Assembly (NCBI GenBank): GCA_944325065.1
Contig: CALUYS010000010.1
Span: 1-62,784, forward strand
DNA length: 62,784 bases
From: Candidatus Gastranaerophilales bacterium
Lineage (GTDB): Bacteria; Cyanobacteriota; Vampirovibrionia; Gastranaerophilales; Gastranaerophilaceae
Direction of reading: 5' to 3'
Both the position numbers and the translations under genes were made by a program. The number at the start of each line of letters is the position of its first letter. Positions within the stretch are counted from its first letter, which is position 1. Below, one piece after another: positions 8,518 through 18,392 of this stretch. Below the pieces are notes generated by a model. It saw only the letters and a program-made list of their open reading frames with translations, searched no databases and had not been told where the DNA came from.

Positions 8518-10374
8518 ATGAAAAAAGTCATAAAAATAATATTTAATATATTTGTTTTAGTGTTTATTTTAAATTTGATAATAAATAAATCTTATGCAAA
8601 TGAAGTTAATGACTTAGTTTCGAAATTTTATCATCTTCATCCAATAATTTATAAAGAATCCACAACAAAAATAAGTTTAATAGATCCAAAAATGGATTTA
8701 ATAAATAGTTATCTTCCTGGTCAACGAGGTGCAAACCAGCTTATAGTTTATACACCAAATTATCAATTTAAAACAACAGGGACAAATGAATTTGGGACAG
8801 AAGCAATAGTTGTAGATGGAATAGTTACACAAATAAATGGAGCAGATTCATACATTCCGCCAAATGGTTTTGTTTTAAGTGGGCATGGAAGAGCAAAAAA
8901 ATGGATAAATGAAAATATAACAGTAGGTTCATATGTAATCATAGACAAAGAGAAAAACATACTTTATACATTTATTACACCTGATAGCTTTATATTTAAT
9001 GCCCAAGAAAAACTTTCTGAAACACAATCAATAATAAACTACTATTTAAAAAACGAGAATGGATATAATTATACAACATCACGTAATTATATGAATAGAG
9101 CTTATAATAACCTTGAAAAGGCAAAAAAAAGACCTGATGACGTTCAAAAAATAGCAAATGAAGCAATGGATAATGCAAGTAAGGCTTTAGAAAATGCATT
9201 ACCCTATCGAAATAATGAACTAAAAGGTATATGGATACGCCCTACTCAAACAAATATAGATGAAATAGGGAAAACTTTAGAAAAAATAAAAGAATCAGGT
9301 ATTGATAATGTGTTTTTGGAGACATATTTGCATGGAAAAACTATATATAAAAGTGCTGTTCTTCAAAAATATGGATTTATACCTCAATATGAAGAATTTG
9401 TAGGTTTTGACCCTTTAAAAGCATATATAACCGAGGCACATAAACGAAATATAAAAATTCATATATGGTTTGAAAGTTTTTATGTTGGGAATAGAAGCCC
9501 AAAAAGCAGCCCTTGCCATATATTGCGTGTAAAACCTGGATGGGCAAACACTACAAAAGCTCTTTATACATCAGATGAACCTGTTTATTCAATATCTGAA
9601 CATAACGGATATTTTTTAGATCCTTCGAATCCTAGTGTTCAAGAGTTTTTAATTGAATTAATAAATGAAATAATAACAAAATATGAACCTGATGGTATAA
9701 ATCTTGATTATATTCGTTATCCACAAAGTGCCAATATCAACACGTCAAGTTATGAACGTTCAAATTGGGGATATACACAATATGCACGATACGAATTTAA
9801 AAAAATGTACAATATTGACCCAATTGATATAAAATATAAAGATGAAAACTGGGAAACTTGGTCTATATATCGGCAAAATAAAATAACAGAGTTTGTAAGT
9901 AGAGTTTCAAAAATATGTAGACGAAATAATATATTGCTGACAGCGGTTATATTTCCCGACCGTGAAAAGAGTATGGCACAAAAAATGCAAGATTGGCGAA
10001 CTTGGTCACTTAAAGGTTATATTGATGGGTTTACTCCATTAATATTGACCTGTGACAAAGTTGTAGCACAAAGTCAAATACAAGATATAAAAATAAATAC
10101 GTCACCTGGTACAAAAGTTTATACAGGTATATTTGTCCCATTTATGGATGGAAGTTGCGATGATTTATTGCGTTTAATACATGAGTCAAGAAAACTTAAT
10201 GCAAATGGAATTGTACTATTTGATTATGCACATTTTAAAGATAAATACAAAGTTTCACTGCAAGAACGTGTATTTAATCGAGGTGATTTAAAAAATACAC
10301 TAAATTCAAATATTGAAAAAAAGAAGAATATAAAACAAAAAAAAAGAAAGTTTTTTAAAAAAAAGAAAAACTAA
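8518..10374 (+). CDS. Exported GHL10 (DUF187) glycosidase-like protein
   Basis: A signal peptide ends near residue 28 (after NKSYANE). Residues about 50-160 form an extra beta-rich domain (GTNEFGTEAIVVDG, then VLSGHGRAKKW). The GHL10 TIM-barrel domain runs from about 235: LKGIWIRPTQT, an ETYLHG strand, and the hallmark GINLDYIRYP near 396. The last 25 residues are almost all Lys and Phe. GHL10 proteins are predicted glycan hydrolases at the cell surface; a divisome-associated relative cleaves denuded peptidoglycan, but the substrate here is unknown. A possible -10 (TAAAAT at 8506-8511) is only 6 bp before the ATG and no ribosome-binding site is seen, so the mRNA may be leaderless. Confidence 0.85.
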   Translation: MKKVIKIIFNIFVLVFILNLIINKSYANEVNDLVSKFYHLHPIIYKESTTKISLIDPKMDLINSYLPGQRGANQLIVYTPNYQFKTTGTNEFGTEAIVVDGIVTQINGADSYIPPNGFVLSGHGRAKKWINENITVGSYVIIDKEKNILYTFITPDSFIFNAQEKLSETQSIINYYLKNENGYNYTTSRNYMNRAYNNLEKAKKRPDDVQKIANEAMDNASKALENALPYRNNELKGIWIRPTQTNIDEIGKTLEKIKESGIDNVFLETYLHGKTIYKSAVLQKYGFIPQYEEFVGFDPLKAYITEAHKRNIKIHIWFESFYVGNRSPKSSPCHILRVKPGWANTTKALYTSDEPVYSISEHNGYFLDPSNPSVQEFLIELINEIITKYEPDGINLDYIRYPQSANINTSSYERSNWGYTQYARYEFKKMYNIDPIDIKYKDENWETWSIYRQNKITEFVSRVSKICRRNNILLTAVIFPDREKSMAQKMQDWRTWSLKGYIDGFTPLILTCDKVVAQSQIQDIKINTSPGTKVYTGIFVPFMDGSCDDLLRLIHESRKLNANGIVLFDYAHFKDKYKVSLQERVFNRGDLKNTLNSNIEKKKNIKQKKRKFFKKKKN

Positions 10375-10440
10375 AAAAATGTATTGAAAAATTATACAAT
10401 TTATCGTAGTATAAAATTAATAAAAAATATATGGTCTAAA

Positions 10441-11085
10441 ATGGATTTAATTCAAGTGAAAGAAAAAAATAAGTTTAATATAAAAGACTATTTGGGGATT
10501 ATTGAAACAATTTCAAAGATCGAATATCGTAATATTTCTTGTAATTACTTGATTGAATATAGCGAACTTATCAATATAGGTATAGAAGTAGTTGACCATT
10601 TAAATAATACATCTAATATAAAAAATTTAAACAATGCATATATATCAACGGCAATTAAATGGGCCATAAGAAATGAAGTGCGTCGACGATGGAAATGGTA
10701 TAGTTCAAGACTTAATAAGTCTGAACGCAGTCAGTTACTTAACAAAGAAGATAAAACAGGAGAGCTGTTATTACGTGAAGCTGTATATAAAACTATTTTA
10801 TCTATAGACGAAATGCAAGAAAATGATGCCAAAATATCAATAGTAGATAAAGAACATAATCCCGAAGAAACCATAATATTTCGTGAAATGGCAAATGCAA
10901 TAAGAGAAGCAATGGCTATATTAACACCACGTGAAAAAGAATTAATTGAAAATAGATTTTATAAAGAAAAAAAATTAAAAGATATAAGTGCAGAATTTCA
11001 AATATCACAATCTCGCGTGTCAAGAATAATCCAAACAGCTCTTGACAAGATGAAAGCTGAATTATTAACTAAGAACATTATGTAA
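10441..11085 (+). CDS. Sigma-70 family RNA polymerase sigma factor
   Basis: Region 2 is visible around IKWAIRNEVRRRWKWYS and region 4 around LTPREKELIENRFYKEKK with the HTH QISQSRVSRIIQTAL. It is a clear paralogue of the sigma factor at the end of the flagellar operon (29349-30053): the N-termini align residue by residue, which is why I place the start at the ATG 10441. A TTG at 10384 in the same frame would add 19 residues, but that stretch matches a promoter (TTGAAA, 17 bp, TAGTAT) better than coding sequence. It lies 66 bp after the GHL10 gene. Its FliA-like nature is inferred from the paralogue; the regulon is unknown. Confidence 0.8.
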   Translation: MDLIQVKEKNKFNIKDYLGIIETISKIEYRNISCNYLIEYSELINIGIEVVDHLNNTSNIKNLNNAYISTAIKWAIRNEVRRRWKWYSSRLNKSERSQLLNKEDKTGELLLREAVYKTILSIDEMQENDAKISIVDKEHNPEETIIFREMANAIREAMAILTPREKELIENRFYKEKKLKDISAEFQISQSRVSRIIQTALDKMKAELLTKNIM

Positions 11086-11189
11086 AGATTTGTAAAAAAA
11101 ATAAAAAAAATGGCTGCTAAATAGCATATTTTATTTTTAGGAGTTTTAAACTAATAGGTTATAGCATCAGGAATGGGAGAAAAGAGACT

Positions 11190-14100
11190 ATGAAAATTAA
11201 AAAAATCAATCACAAGCTAAACACAAACAATAGACAAAGACTAAACAGAAAGAAAGGTTTTGGCAATAACAGTCAAATAAGATTAGAAACACAGAAGCAA
11301 AGTTATGAAACGAGCGGAAGTTTAGGTATAAATAATAAAAAAGTGTCGGTTCCTTTGCGGAATGTATATTTAAGTAAAAATATCTCCAAAGTCTCAAAAT
11401 CTCCATATGTTATTATATCATTTGGTGGGAAAAATCCAAAACATCAAGTATTCGTTGGTGCTGAGATGCCTCCATATTGTAAAATAGGTGGTGTCGCAAC
11501 CGTTATGGAAGATTATAAGAAAATGTTTGATAACGATAAAGATAATCGCAAAGTTATGGTTATTCCATACTATAATGGTAAAATAGTATGCGATAAATCA
11601 GGTAAACCAACAGGCAAAGTTGTTGTGCATACTTTTCCTGAGGGGACAAAAGATAAAACTGGAAACGATATAAGCGGTCAACCTTTTTATACAGGTGAAG
11701 ATTTAACTAAAAATAAAATATCTGATGTAATAAAGGATGGGAAATATCATATACTTGAAAAAGTAGGTGAAGATGATACAATGTCATTTGGTTTAAATCA
11801 AGATGAAAAAATAGGTTTATATCGAGTTAAAGATACGAGCCATTATATGGTATTTACTGAAGCTACAGCATTGATGCCAAAACCGTATGAAACAGCAAAG
11901 CTAAATGGTGTAGGTGGATATGGAAGCAGTGTTGGTGGTTATTCTTCAAATGGAGGTAGTTCTGGGTTTGCTTGGAATGGTGACCCTTATGCTAAATTTG
12001 ATAAAGCTGTTGTCGAATTATTGCCTAAAATTCAAAATACATATAGCCAAGATGGCAAAACACAGGAAAGTACCAAATTTGAACCACAAACTGTAATATG
12101 TTCAGACAGTCAAACAGCATATATACCGCATTATATGGCAATCAGTGATAAAGAATATTATAATGATATGCATCCTACATATGTTGCTCACAATTTAGGT
12201 CAGGGGTATTGTGCTGAAACTTCTTATAAAAATATGTACATAAACTTGGGTGCAACAAAGGAAGATATAGAAAAAATTCAAAATGATGAAAAATATAAAG
12301 AAGCATGTTTGCAAGGCAATGAAGAAGGTTATTTTAAGGAACTTTTAAAAGATGCTCCTGTTGCTGATGCTGTAGGAACTGTTAATGCAGTTATGGTGCC
12401 TATACATTATACGAAGGAAGGATATATACCAGTCTTAACTACAGTATCTGAAGACTATGCTGAAGCACTCACAACAAATGAAACAATATCCCCAGGATTA
12501 TATAAAGATTTAAAATCTATGTATGAAAAAGGACAGTTTCATGGGATATTAAATGCATTAAATAATTTTGGTGATCCAGAAAAAAGACAAGGGCTTGAAG
12601 GTTATGGGTATAACATTTATGAAGCGCAGGATAGTGCTGGAAAACAAACTTTTATAACTTCAAAAGACTTGGCATTAAAAGCGTTAGAAAATGATGAAAC
12701 TTATAAAAATGGAGATAAAGATACAAAAAATAAGTTATTAGAAAATAAAGCTCAAGCATTCGAAAAAGCTGGCAAGACATTAAGTGATATGTTTGGTTAT
12801 ACTAATATAAACTTATTTAGCGAAGCTTTAACAACATATAGCAAAGATGCTGATAAAAATTGGGAAGCTATAAAAAAAGCAAAAGCAGATAATAAAAGAA
12901 AAATTATCGAAAGATTTAAAACTGACGGAAATGATAATGGATTTTTGCTTACTGGAAATAAAGGTAAATCAGCAAAACAATTAGGTTATTTAGATATTAA
13001 TAAAATAACTGAAGGATTAACTGAGGGAACAACAAATGAAAAATTAGAAAAATGTCACTTAACAGTATCTTGGGGTCGTGTAGATTTGCAAAAAGGTTTG
13101 GATGAAACTATGCAAGCTTGGGCTAAGTATGCTAAGCACGATAAAAATGCTTTTCTTATTATAGGTGGTGGTTTACCTGAGACTGACAATGATGAAAGTA
13201 AACGTATTAAAAGTTCAATAGACAATTTATCAAAAGAATTTGCAGGTAGATTTGTGTTTATGGATGGTTTTGTTCCAGGAAATGCCTTATCAGCAGCAGC
13301 TGATGTAGCATCGTTCCCATCAAGATTTGCTCCTTGTGAATTAACTGACCTAGAAACAATGCATTATGGCGTTACCCCTGTTGTTACAAACTGTCAAGGG
13401 CTTAAACAAAAGAATTTTGACCCAGAACTTGGTGATAAAGAACCTCAAACTTCTTTAAAAACATTACATGAATTCTTTATGTCACAAGATGCGTTAATTA
13501 ATTATGATGATGAAATGCAAAAAGCTATTGATTGGCTTGACTCAAAAAAAGGAACTTTTACAGGTTTTCTTGAAGGCAGTAAAGATAAAGGATTTAATTA
13601 TAAAGAAGATATTGATATTGAAGCTATATTTAATGGACGAAATACTATTTTAACTGCTTATGATAATGATAAAGGAATCAAAACCGATGACGATAAGCAA
13701 AAAGATACTACGCGTCAATTATTGAGAGCATCATTTGAATTCCAAACTTCAGGTTTTAAAAAAGGTTATCAAAAATTAAAGGATGATACTATATCAAAAG
13801 CTAAAAATCAAGCTAATGTCGATAAATTAGGTGAAGAATACGAAAAAGAGCTATTAGATAATATCACTAAATCAAAAGATTATAATGATTTAATGCGAAA
13901 TAGTCGTGATTTTATTATAAATAGTGAAATGGCCATGGGACTTATACGTTCAAAATATTTGATTACAAACGATGCTTCCAAAAAAGCATTATTCCAAAAT
14001 GCCATAAGTTTAAATACTTTGCTTGATGGAAATACTAGGTTACATCCACAATGGAAAGAATTTAGTACTCAACTTTCAACACAGGAATTATACAGAAAAG

Positions 14101-14405
14101 CTCATATTGAAAGAATTTCTAAAAAACCTGAGAAAATTTTAAAAATAAATACACCTAATATTAAAGACAGTACTAAAAATAATTTGTCAAACAAAATTAA
14201 AAATTGGTGGACGAATCTTAGCAAAACAGGCAAATGGAGTATCGGCGTTGGTGCTGGTGTAGCAACTGCAACTGCAATTGGCGGCGGTATTTATGCTGGG
14301 ATGAAAGCTAATATGAAAAAACAAGAAGCTGCTATCCAAAATCCTAAGGATTTTGATATAGATAATCATGAATACCTTGATGAAGATATTGATATTAAAG
14401 AATAA
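11190..14405 (+). CDS. glgA: Giant GlgA-like glycogen/starch synthase with C-terminal membrane segment
   Basis: GT5 glycogen synthases elongate alpha-1,4-glucan from ADP-glucose and are about 480 residues; this one has 1071. After a basic N-terminal tail of about 75 residues comes the GT5 domain with the nucleotide-binding CKIGGVATV (near 96-104), interrupted by long insertions. The GT1-type half begins at GRVDLQKGLD (near 630), with the conserved Arg and Lys, and includes SRFAPCELTDLETMHYG. In GlgA the last motif is normally FEPCGL with a catalytic Glu; here that Glu aligns with Ala and the Gly with Glu. A predicted membrane helix (GVGAGVATATAIGGGIYAG) lies near the C-terminus. The ribosome-binding site is GGGAGAAAAGAG. 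No other glycogen gene is nearby. Activity is plausible but uncertain. Confidence 0.8.
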   Translation: MKIKKINHKLNTNNRQRLNRKKGFGNNSQIRLETQKQSYETSGSLGINNKKVSVPLRNVYLSKNISKVSKSPYVIISFGGKNPKHQVFVGAEMPPYCKIGGVATVMEDYKKMFDNDKDNRKVMVIPYYNGKIVCDKSGKPTGKVVVHTFPEGTKDKTGNDISGQPFYTGEDLTKNKISDVIKDGKYHILEKVGEDDTMSFGLNQDEKIGLYRVKDTSHYMVFTEATALMPKPYETAKLNGVGGYGSSVGGYSSNGGSSGFAWNGDPYAKFDKAVVELLPKIQNTYSQDGKTQESTKFEPQTVICSDSQTAYIPHYMAISDKEYYNDMHPTYVAHNLGQGYCAETSYKNMYINLGATKEDIEKIQNDEKYKEACLQGNEEGYFKELLKDAPVADAVGTVNAVMVPIHYTKEGYIPVLTTVSEDYAEALTTNETISPGLYKDLKSMYEKGQFHGILNALNNFGDPEKRQGLEGYGYNIYEAQDSAGKQTFITSKDLALKALENDETYKNGDKDTKNKLLENKAQAFEKAGKTLSDMFGYTNINLFSEALTTYSKDADKNWEAIKKAKADNKRKIIERFKTDGNDNGFLLTGNKGKSAKQLGYLDINKITEGLTEGTTNEKLEKCHLTVSWGRVDLQKGLDETMQAWAKYAKHDKNAFLIIGGGLPETDNDESKRIKSSIDNLSKEFAGRFVFMDGFVPGNALSAAADVASFPSRFAPCELTDLETMHYGVTPVVTNCQGLKQKNFDPELGDKEPQTSLKTLHEFFMSQDALINYDDEMQKAIDWLDSKKGTFTGFLEGSKDKGFNYKEDIDIEAIFNGRNTILTAYDNDKGIKTDDDKQKDTTRQLLRASFEFQTSGFKKGYQKLKDDTISKAKNQANVDKLGEEYEKELLDNITKSKDYNDLMRNSRDFIINSEMAMGLIRSKYLITNDASKKALFQNAISLNTLLDGNTRLHPQWKEFSTQLSTQELYRKAHIERISKKPEKILKINTPNIKDSTKNNLSNKIKNWWTNLSKTGKWSIGVGAGVATATAIGGGIYAGMKANMKKQEAAIQNPKDFDIDNHEYLDEDIDIKE

Positions 14406-14447
14406 AATAATCTTTTTGAAAAATATATTTAATTCTATATGAATCTT

Positions 14448-14478
14448 AAAAAGATGATAATTATTTATCATCTTTTTT
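14448..14478 (+). terminator. Rho-independent terminator after the GlgA-like gene
   Basis: A perfect 13-bp stem (AAAAAGATGATAA / TTATCATCTTTTT) with a 4-nt loop ends in a T-run, 43 bp after the stop codon. Confidence 0.85.
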
Positions 14479-15944
14479 AATGTGAAAAATTTATTTTATA
14501 TCACTAACTCTTTGTTAAATTTTTTATTTTATAAATTGCAACATTGTCTTGAATAATTAGTGTTCTAATTTTATACTTTTATTTTATAAAAAATAAAATC
14601 AATAACATTGCAAATAATTCTGAAAATTACCAAGCTAACAATAGCTGATAAAATTTATTGTGACTAGCTTTTGAACTTCTTTAAAGTTACAACACCAACC
14701 CAAGAATAAGAGCAATTTTGAAATATTATCAATCTCTTTTTAATAATTCTTATAAATTTCCTTCTTTTTAATAGTGCTAATATATTAGAAGTATTTATAA
14801 ATCATAACTTATATAGTTAGGACATATCAAGTCTATAAGAAAAAACTTATAAAACTTTAATGAAAAATGCCCACAAGTTTAGATTTGCAAAATAGATTTC
14901 ACAAGAAAAGTTAACTTAAATACATAATATTAATAGCAAATTTATAGGTCATGTTAGAAATTTAAAAGGTATATCAGTATAAAAAAATTGACAAAGTATG
15001 TTTAATGTATCTGTTAAAAGTTTTTTAAAGTAAAACATCTTTATTAAAATAACAAAGCCTCTGGTTATTTTTAAATAAAACACTTTTTAGACCTATTCCC
15101 AACCATTATTCTACAAAATATTTATATATCATTTTGATATTTTAATAATAATAAGCTCTTATGAATTAATCTTTTGTAAATTATTTTAATTTACATATTT
15201 GAAAGCACAAATTAAATCTACCACATTTAGTATAACTTTTGGGATTATACCTAAATACAAACCCATTAATATACTTTTAACAATGCTTTTTAGATATAAA
15301 ATAATAAATCCTAATAATTTCAAGTTCCAATAAAGCCCAAAAGTTATAAATAGTATTTGTGTAAATATTGGTATATAAATATTTTTTAGAATTATGATCA
15401 ATTAATATATTTTTATAAAATTTCAACAATTAAAGTTTAAACTTAAACATTATATAAAATTATGAAATTTAGTTTACCTAGTTATTTTAATGTTCATAAC
15501 TAGAGTTTTAGTTCTTATACTTGTTTTCGCAAATTTTCGACTTTTTTTATTTGATTGCCCGTTTGATTAACGAAAATATAGGTTTTCTATATCTCAATAG
15601 TATTATCTTAATTATTGTTATTTTCAATACAAAATATTTTGTAATACATTACAAATATGCCTTTTTTTATGTGTTATTACAAATTACATTGAAATTAATG
15701 ATTTTTGATGCTCAATTTTTGTGTTGTCAAATAAGGTATTTTTTAACAAGAAAGTATTTGCCTGTATTTTCACAACAGTATTTGTTACTCTTGTTTTATA
15801 AACTTAAGAATCTTTGTCATAAAAACTAATTACAACATACCATTAATCAACATCCTTAAAAAAGCCAATAAAAGACCTAATCTTTGAAAATTTATATAAT
15901 TTCTATAATTGAACTAAAATTTATGTCTAAAATATAATATTAAC
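14479..15944. other. 1.5-kb region without convincing genes
   Basis: Both strands are broken by frequent stops. The only frames over 60 codons (15186-15401 minus, 15521-15829 plus) are low-complexity hydrophobic sequences without ribosome-binding sites. I see no tRNA, rRNA or CRISPR. The one structured element is a long-range inverted repeat at 15231-15348. The region may be decayed sequence. Confidence 0.6.
15231..15348. repeat. 13-bp perfect inverted repeat spanning 118 bp
   Basis: TATAACTTTTGGG at 15231-15243 is exactly complementary to CCCAAAAGTTATA at 15336-15348, and the outer flanks show weaker complementarity (GCACAAAT against ATTTGTG). The 92-bp spacer has no coding content. It could be the remains of a small mobile element or a structured RNA. 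Confidence 0.6.
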
Positions 15945-16439
15945 TTAATAGCCTATCATATATTTATGATTAGCATCTTTTTGCATTTTACTCAATTTAA
16001 ATGTAGGGTTAAAAATCTTTTTTTGTTTTTTGGGTTTATTTTTCTTTAAAGAATTTTGTGTATATTCATTATTATTGACATCAACTTCCATAACACGTTT
16101 AGCTGTATCAAGTAGCTTAGCATTTTTAATTGTTCTATCAACATTATAAAATGAACTTAAATAATCAAGTTTATTTTGTAGTTCAATATTTTCATCATTT
16201 ATTGCTATTACATCTTTACGGAGTTCATTTAACTTAACCTCAGATAGTGATGTAAAATAATAACTACCAACAGTTAATAAAACAAGTAAAAATAGAATAA
16301 AAGATAAAGTTGAATTCACTTTTGCAATAACCGTTTCCTTATATATGACGTACTTATTAAAGTAGCCACTAATAATTTTGCTATCATTTGCCAACCGATA
16401 GTTACGTTTTATATTTTCAGTTTGTCGAATAGCAACCAA
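15945..16439 (-). CDS. FtsL-like small membrane protein
   Basis: It has 164 residues: a basic N-terminal cytoplasmic part, one membrane helix (about 45-66, LSFILFLLVLLTVGSYYF), a coiled coil (about 70-95, VKLNELRKDVIAINDENIEL) and a basic tail. This architecture, and its position downstream of rsmH on the same strand, match FtsL/DivIC-type divisome proteins, which bridge FtsQ and FtsB with the septal synthase. Sequence identity in this family is always low, so the call rests on topology and context. The start is a TTG with GGGG upstream. The usual next gene, a class B penicillin-binding protein, is absent; a gene-poor region follows. Confidence 0.6.
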   Translation of the reverse strand: MVAIRQTENIKRNYRLANDSKIISGYFNKYVIYKETVIAKVNSTLSFILFLLVLLTVGSYYFTSLSEVKLNELRKDVIAINDENIELQNKLDYLSSFYNVDRTIKNAKLLDTAKRVMEVDVNNNEYTQNSLKKNKPKKQKKIFNPTFKLSKMQKDANHKYMIGY

Positions 16440-16496
16440 TATCTTTATACCCCAAATGAAAAATTATCCACTCATTCACCTATATGATTTTTTACT

Positions 16497-16553
16497 TGAC
16501 AGGCTAATACCTATCATTTTTTTATTCAACCCCCCACGTGGATTGATTTTTAT
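16497..16553 (-). repeat. Short two-hairpin intercistronic repeat, copy 4 (divergent)
   Basis: Aligned in the gene direction, this piece matches copies at 34151-34213 and 52641-52706: AATCAATCCACGTGG, then a T- and A-rich link, then AGGTATTAGCCTG in place of GGCGGTAGCCC. The second hairpin keeps pairing (AGGT with GCCT). It lies between rsmH and the FtsL-like gene, 58 bp before the latter's start. Confidence 0.6.
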
Positions 16554-16637
16554 TATATCTTATTATTGAATTTTAACTAAGTTAATTACCTTCAATTTTT
16601 TTATTTTCCCGTTTACCTGACATAACACCAATTATGT

Positions 16638-17564
16638 TTATATTCTAACTGCTGTTCGCATTTTGACACTGCGAGATGGTGGATTTATTTTTATTTCCTC
16701 TTTACTAGGTAATAGTGGTTTTTTATTAACTAACTTTAACAATGGTCCCCCACAAATACATTTAGGTTCATTTATCTCGCAACGACATTGTTTTGACATT
16801 TCTTTAAAAACTTCTTTTACAATTTTGTCTTCCAAAGAATGAAAACTTAACACACTAATTATACCACCTACCTTTAAAAAAGGCACGATTTTATATAAAA
16901 TTTGCTTTATATTTTTTAACTCATTATTTACTTCAATACGCAAAGCTTGATAAACTCTTGTTGCATAATGAATACGACTATTTGTTGTTGGGATAGTTTT
17001 TTTTATTATTTCATTTAGCATAAATGTTGTTTCAATTTTTTTATTTTTTCTTGTTTCTACAATAGCCCGTGCAATACGCTTAGAATAATGTTCTTCACCA
17101 TAATGTGAAAAAATGTAAACAAGTTCATCCTCTTTATATTTATTTACAATTTCACATGCTGTTAATACACTATTTTGGTTAAATCGCATATCTAGTTTAC
17201 AGTCGTATTTAAAACTAAACCCTCTACTTTCACTTGTAAGTTGATGATATGATGCTCCAAAATCAAATATTATCCCACCATCAATTTGTTTTATACCTTC
17301 TTTTTCAAGGTTTTCTATAATATTTGTATAACTATCATTTATTATTTTGATATTCTTATACCCCTCAAGTCTTTTTTTTGAATAATTTATAGCATCAATA
17401 TCAACATCAAATGAAAATAAAATACCTTTTCCATCAAGATGTTTTAATATCTCCTCACTGTGTCCCCCACCGCCAAGTGTTCCATCTACATAAATTTTAT
17501 CTTGGTTTCGACAATTTAAGCTTTCAACAAGCTCTTTTTTCATTACTGTATAATGTTTATACAT
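16638..17564 (-). CDS. rsmH: 16S rRNA m4C1402 methyltransferase RsmH (MraW)
   Basis: RsmH N4-methylates C1402 of 16S rRNA in the decoding centre. The SAM-binding motif DGTLGGGGHS is near residue 30. The family blocks FDFGASYHQL, SRGFSFKYDCKLDMRFN and the C-terminal NPPSRSVKMRTAVR are present. I choose the ATG at 17564 (MYKHYTVM), which matches the usual family N-terminus and gives 308 aa; a GTG ten codons upstream also lies in frame. In most bacteria rsmH heads the dcw division cluster; here only the FtsL-like gene follows. Confidence 0.95.
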   Translation of the reverse strand: MYKHYTVMKKELVESLNCRNQDKIYVDGTLGGGGHSEEILKHLDGKGILFSFDVDIDAINYSKKRLEGYKNIKIINDSYTNIIENLEKEGIKQIDGGIIFDFGASYHQLTSESRGFSFKYDCKLDMRFNQNSVLTACEIVNKYKEDELVYIFSHYGEEHYSKRIARAIVETRKNKKIETTFMLNEIIKKTIPTTNSRIHYATRVYQALRIEVNNELKNIKQILYKIVPFLKVGGIISVLSFHSLEDKIVKEVFKEMSKQCRCEINEPKCICGGPLLKLVNKKPLLPSKEEIKINPPSRSVKMRTAVRI

Positions 17565-17621
17565 TTTATCCACAGTTTTTATTTTTCCTCTCACCTTTTT
17601 ATTAAACCATAGACATATTTT

Positions 17622-18275
17622 TTATTCATTCTTAAAAAGTTGATAGTATTTAAAAAAATATTTTCTAGCTATTTTTGAATTATCACTATAAAATCTTAAT
17701 ATAATAGGATTATCTTTTTTTATTTCAAGTTTATCACCTTTTTTGATATATGATAAAAAAGAAGCATCGTATGCACTTTTTACACCTGAAACAAAACGAG
17801 AATTTTCATCATTTGGCTTTGCAAATCCTTTCACAAACCCAACAGCTTCACTAATATATGGTATTTTTAATCCAGCAAGCACAAGACTTACATCACTTAA
17901 TATTTCAGCTTTATTTATATCACCTTTATATTCTTCACTTTTTGCAAATATTTTTTCACCTACTAAACTTTTATATTTTTTTTCACTTGGTATCGTATAA
18001 TATTCAGGTTTAAATACAATATAAGCATTTTTTTTCCCACGTCTAGGTTGTTTTATATCCATTATTATTCCACGAATCATAGAACCCTTTTCAACGAACA
18101 TTCCTGAATCAAATAAATATTCATTTGCCACTATTACATCAAGCTCTTTATATAGATCATTCTTTGTTATGTCTCTATTCGGCAATACAACTATTCTTTC
18201 TTCCATAAATGCCCAGCAGCTTATATTAATCGACATACAAAAATAACTTATTATTAATATTAAATATTTTTTCAT
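17622..18275 (-). CDS. Exported protein of unknown function
   Basis: A signal peptide spans residues 1-22 (ILIISYFCMSINISCWA), and the mature part has about 195 residues, rich in beta strands and Lys. It contains no motif I recognise. It lies 57 bp upstream of rsmH on the same strand and could share its transcript. A periplasmic or outer-membrane location is inferred from the signal peptide. Confidence 0.7.
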   Translation of the reverse strand: MKKYLILIISYFCMSINISCWAFMEERIVVLPNRDITKNDLYKELDVIVANEYLFDSGMFVEKGSMIRGIIMDIKQPRRGKKNAYIVFKPEYYTIPSEKKYKSLVGEKIFAKSEEYKGDINKAEILSDVSLVLAGLKIPYISEAVGFVKGFAKPNDENSRFVSGVKSAYDASFLSYIKKGDKLEIKKDNPIILRFYSDNSKIARKYFFKYYQLFKNE

Positions 18276-18392
18276 AAAAAACTCACATCCATTAATATTA
18301 TGCTAATGCATTATATCATGTTTTTTTTGATTGTGATAATATTAAAATGTTTAATAGATATGTGTTTAATTTTTTAAAAGAGGCAAAATAAT

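Noticed and set aside
15186-15401. 71-codon minus-strand hydrophobic frame
   Set aside because: Overlaps the inverted repeat and has no ribosome-binding site or family resemblance.
15521-15829. 102-codon plus-strand frame
   Set aside because: TTG start, low-complexity Phe/Leu/Tyr content, no ribosome-binding site, no recognisable domain.
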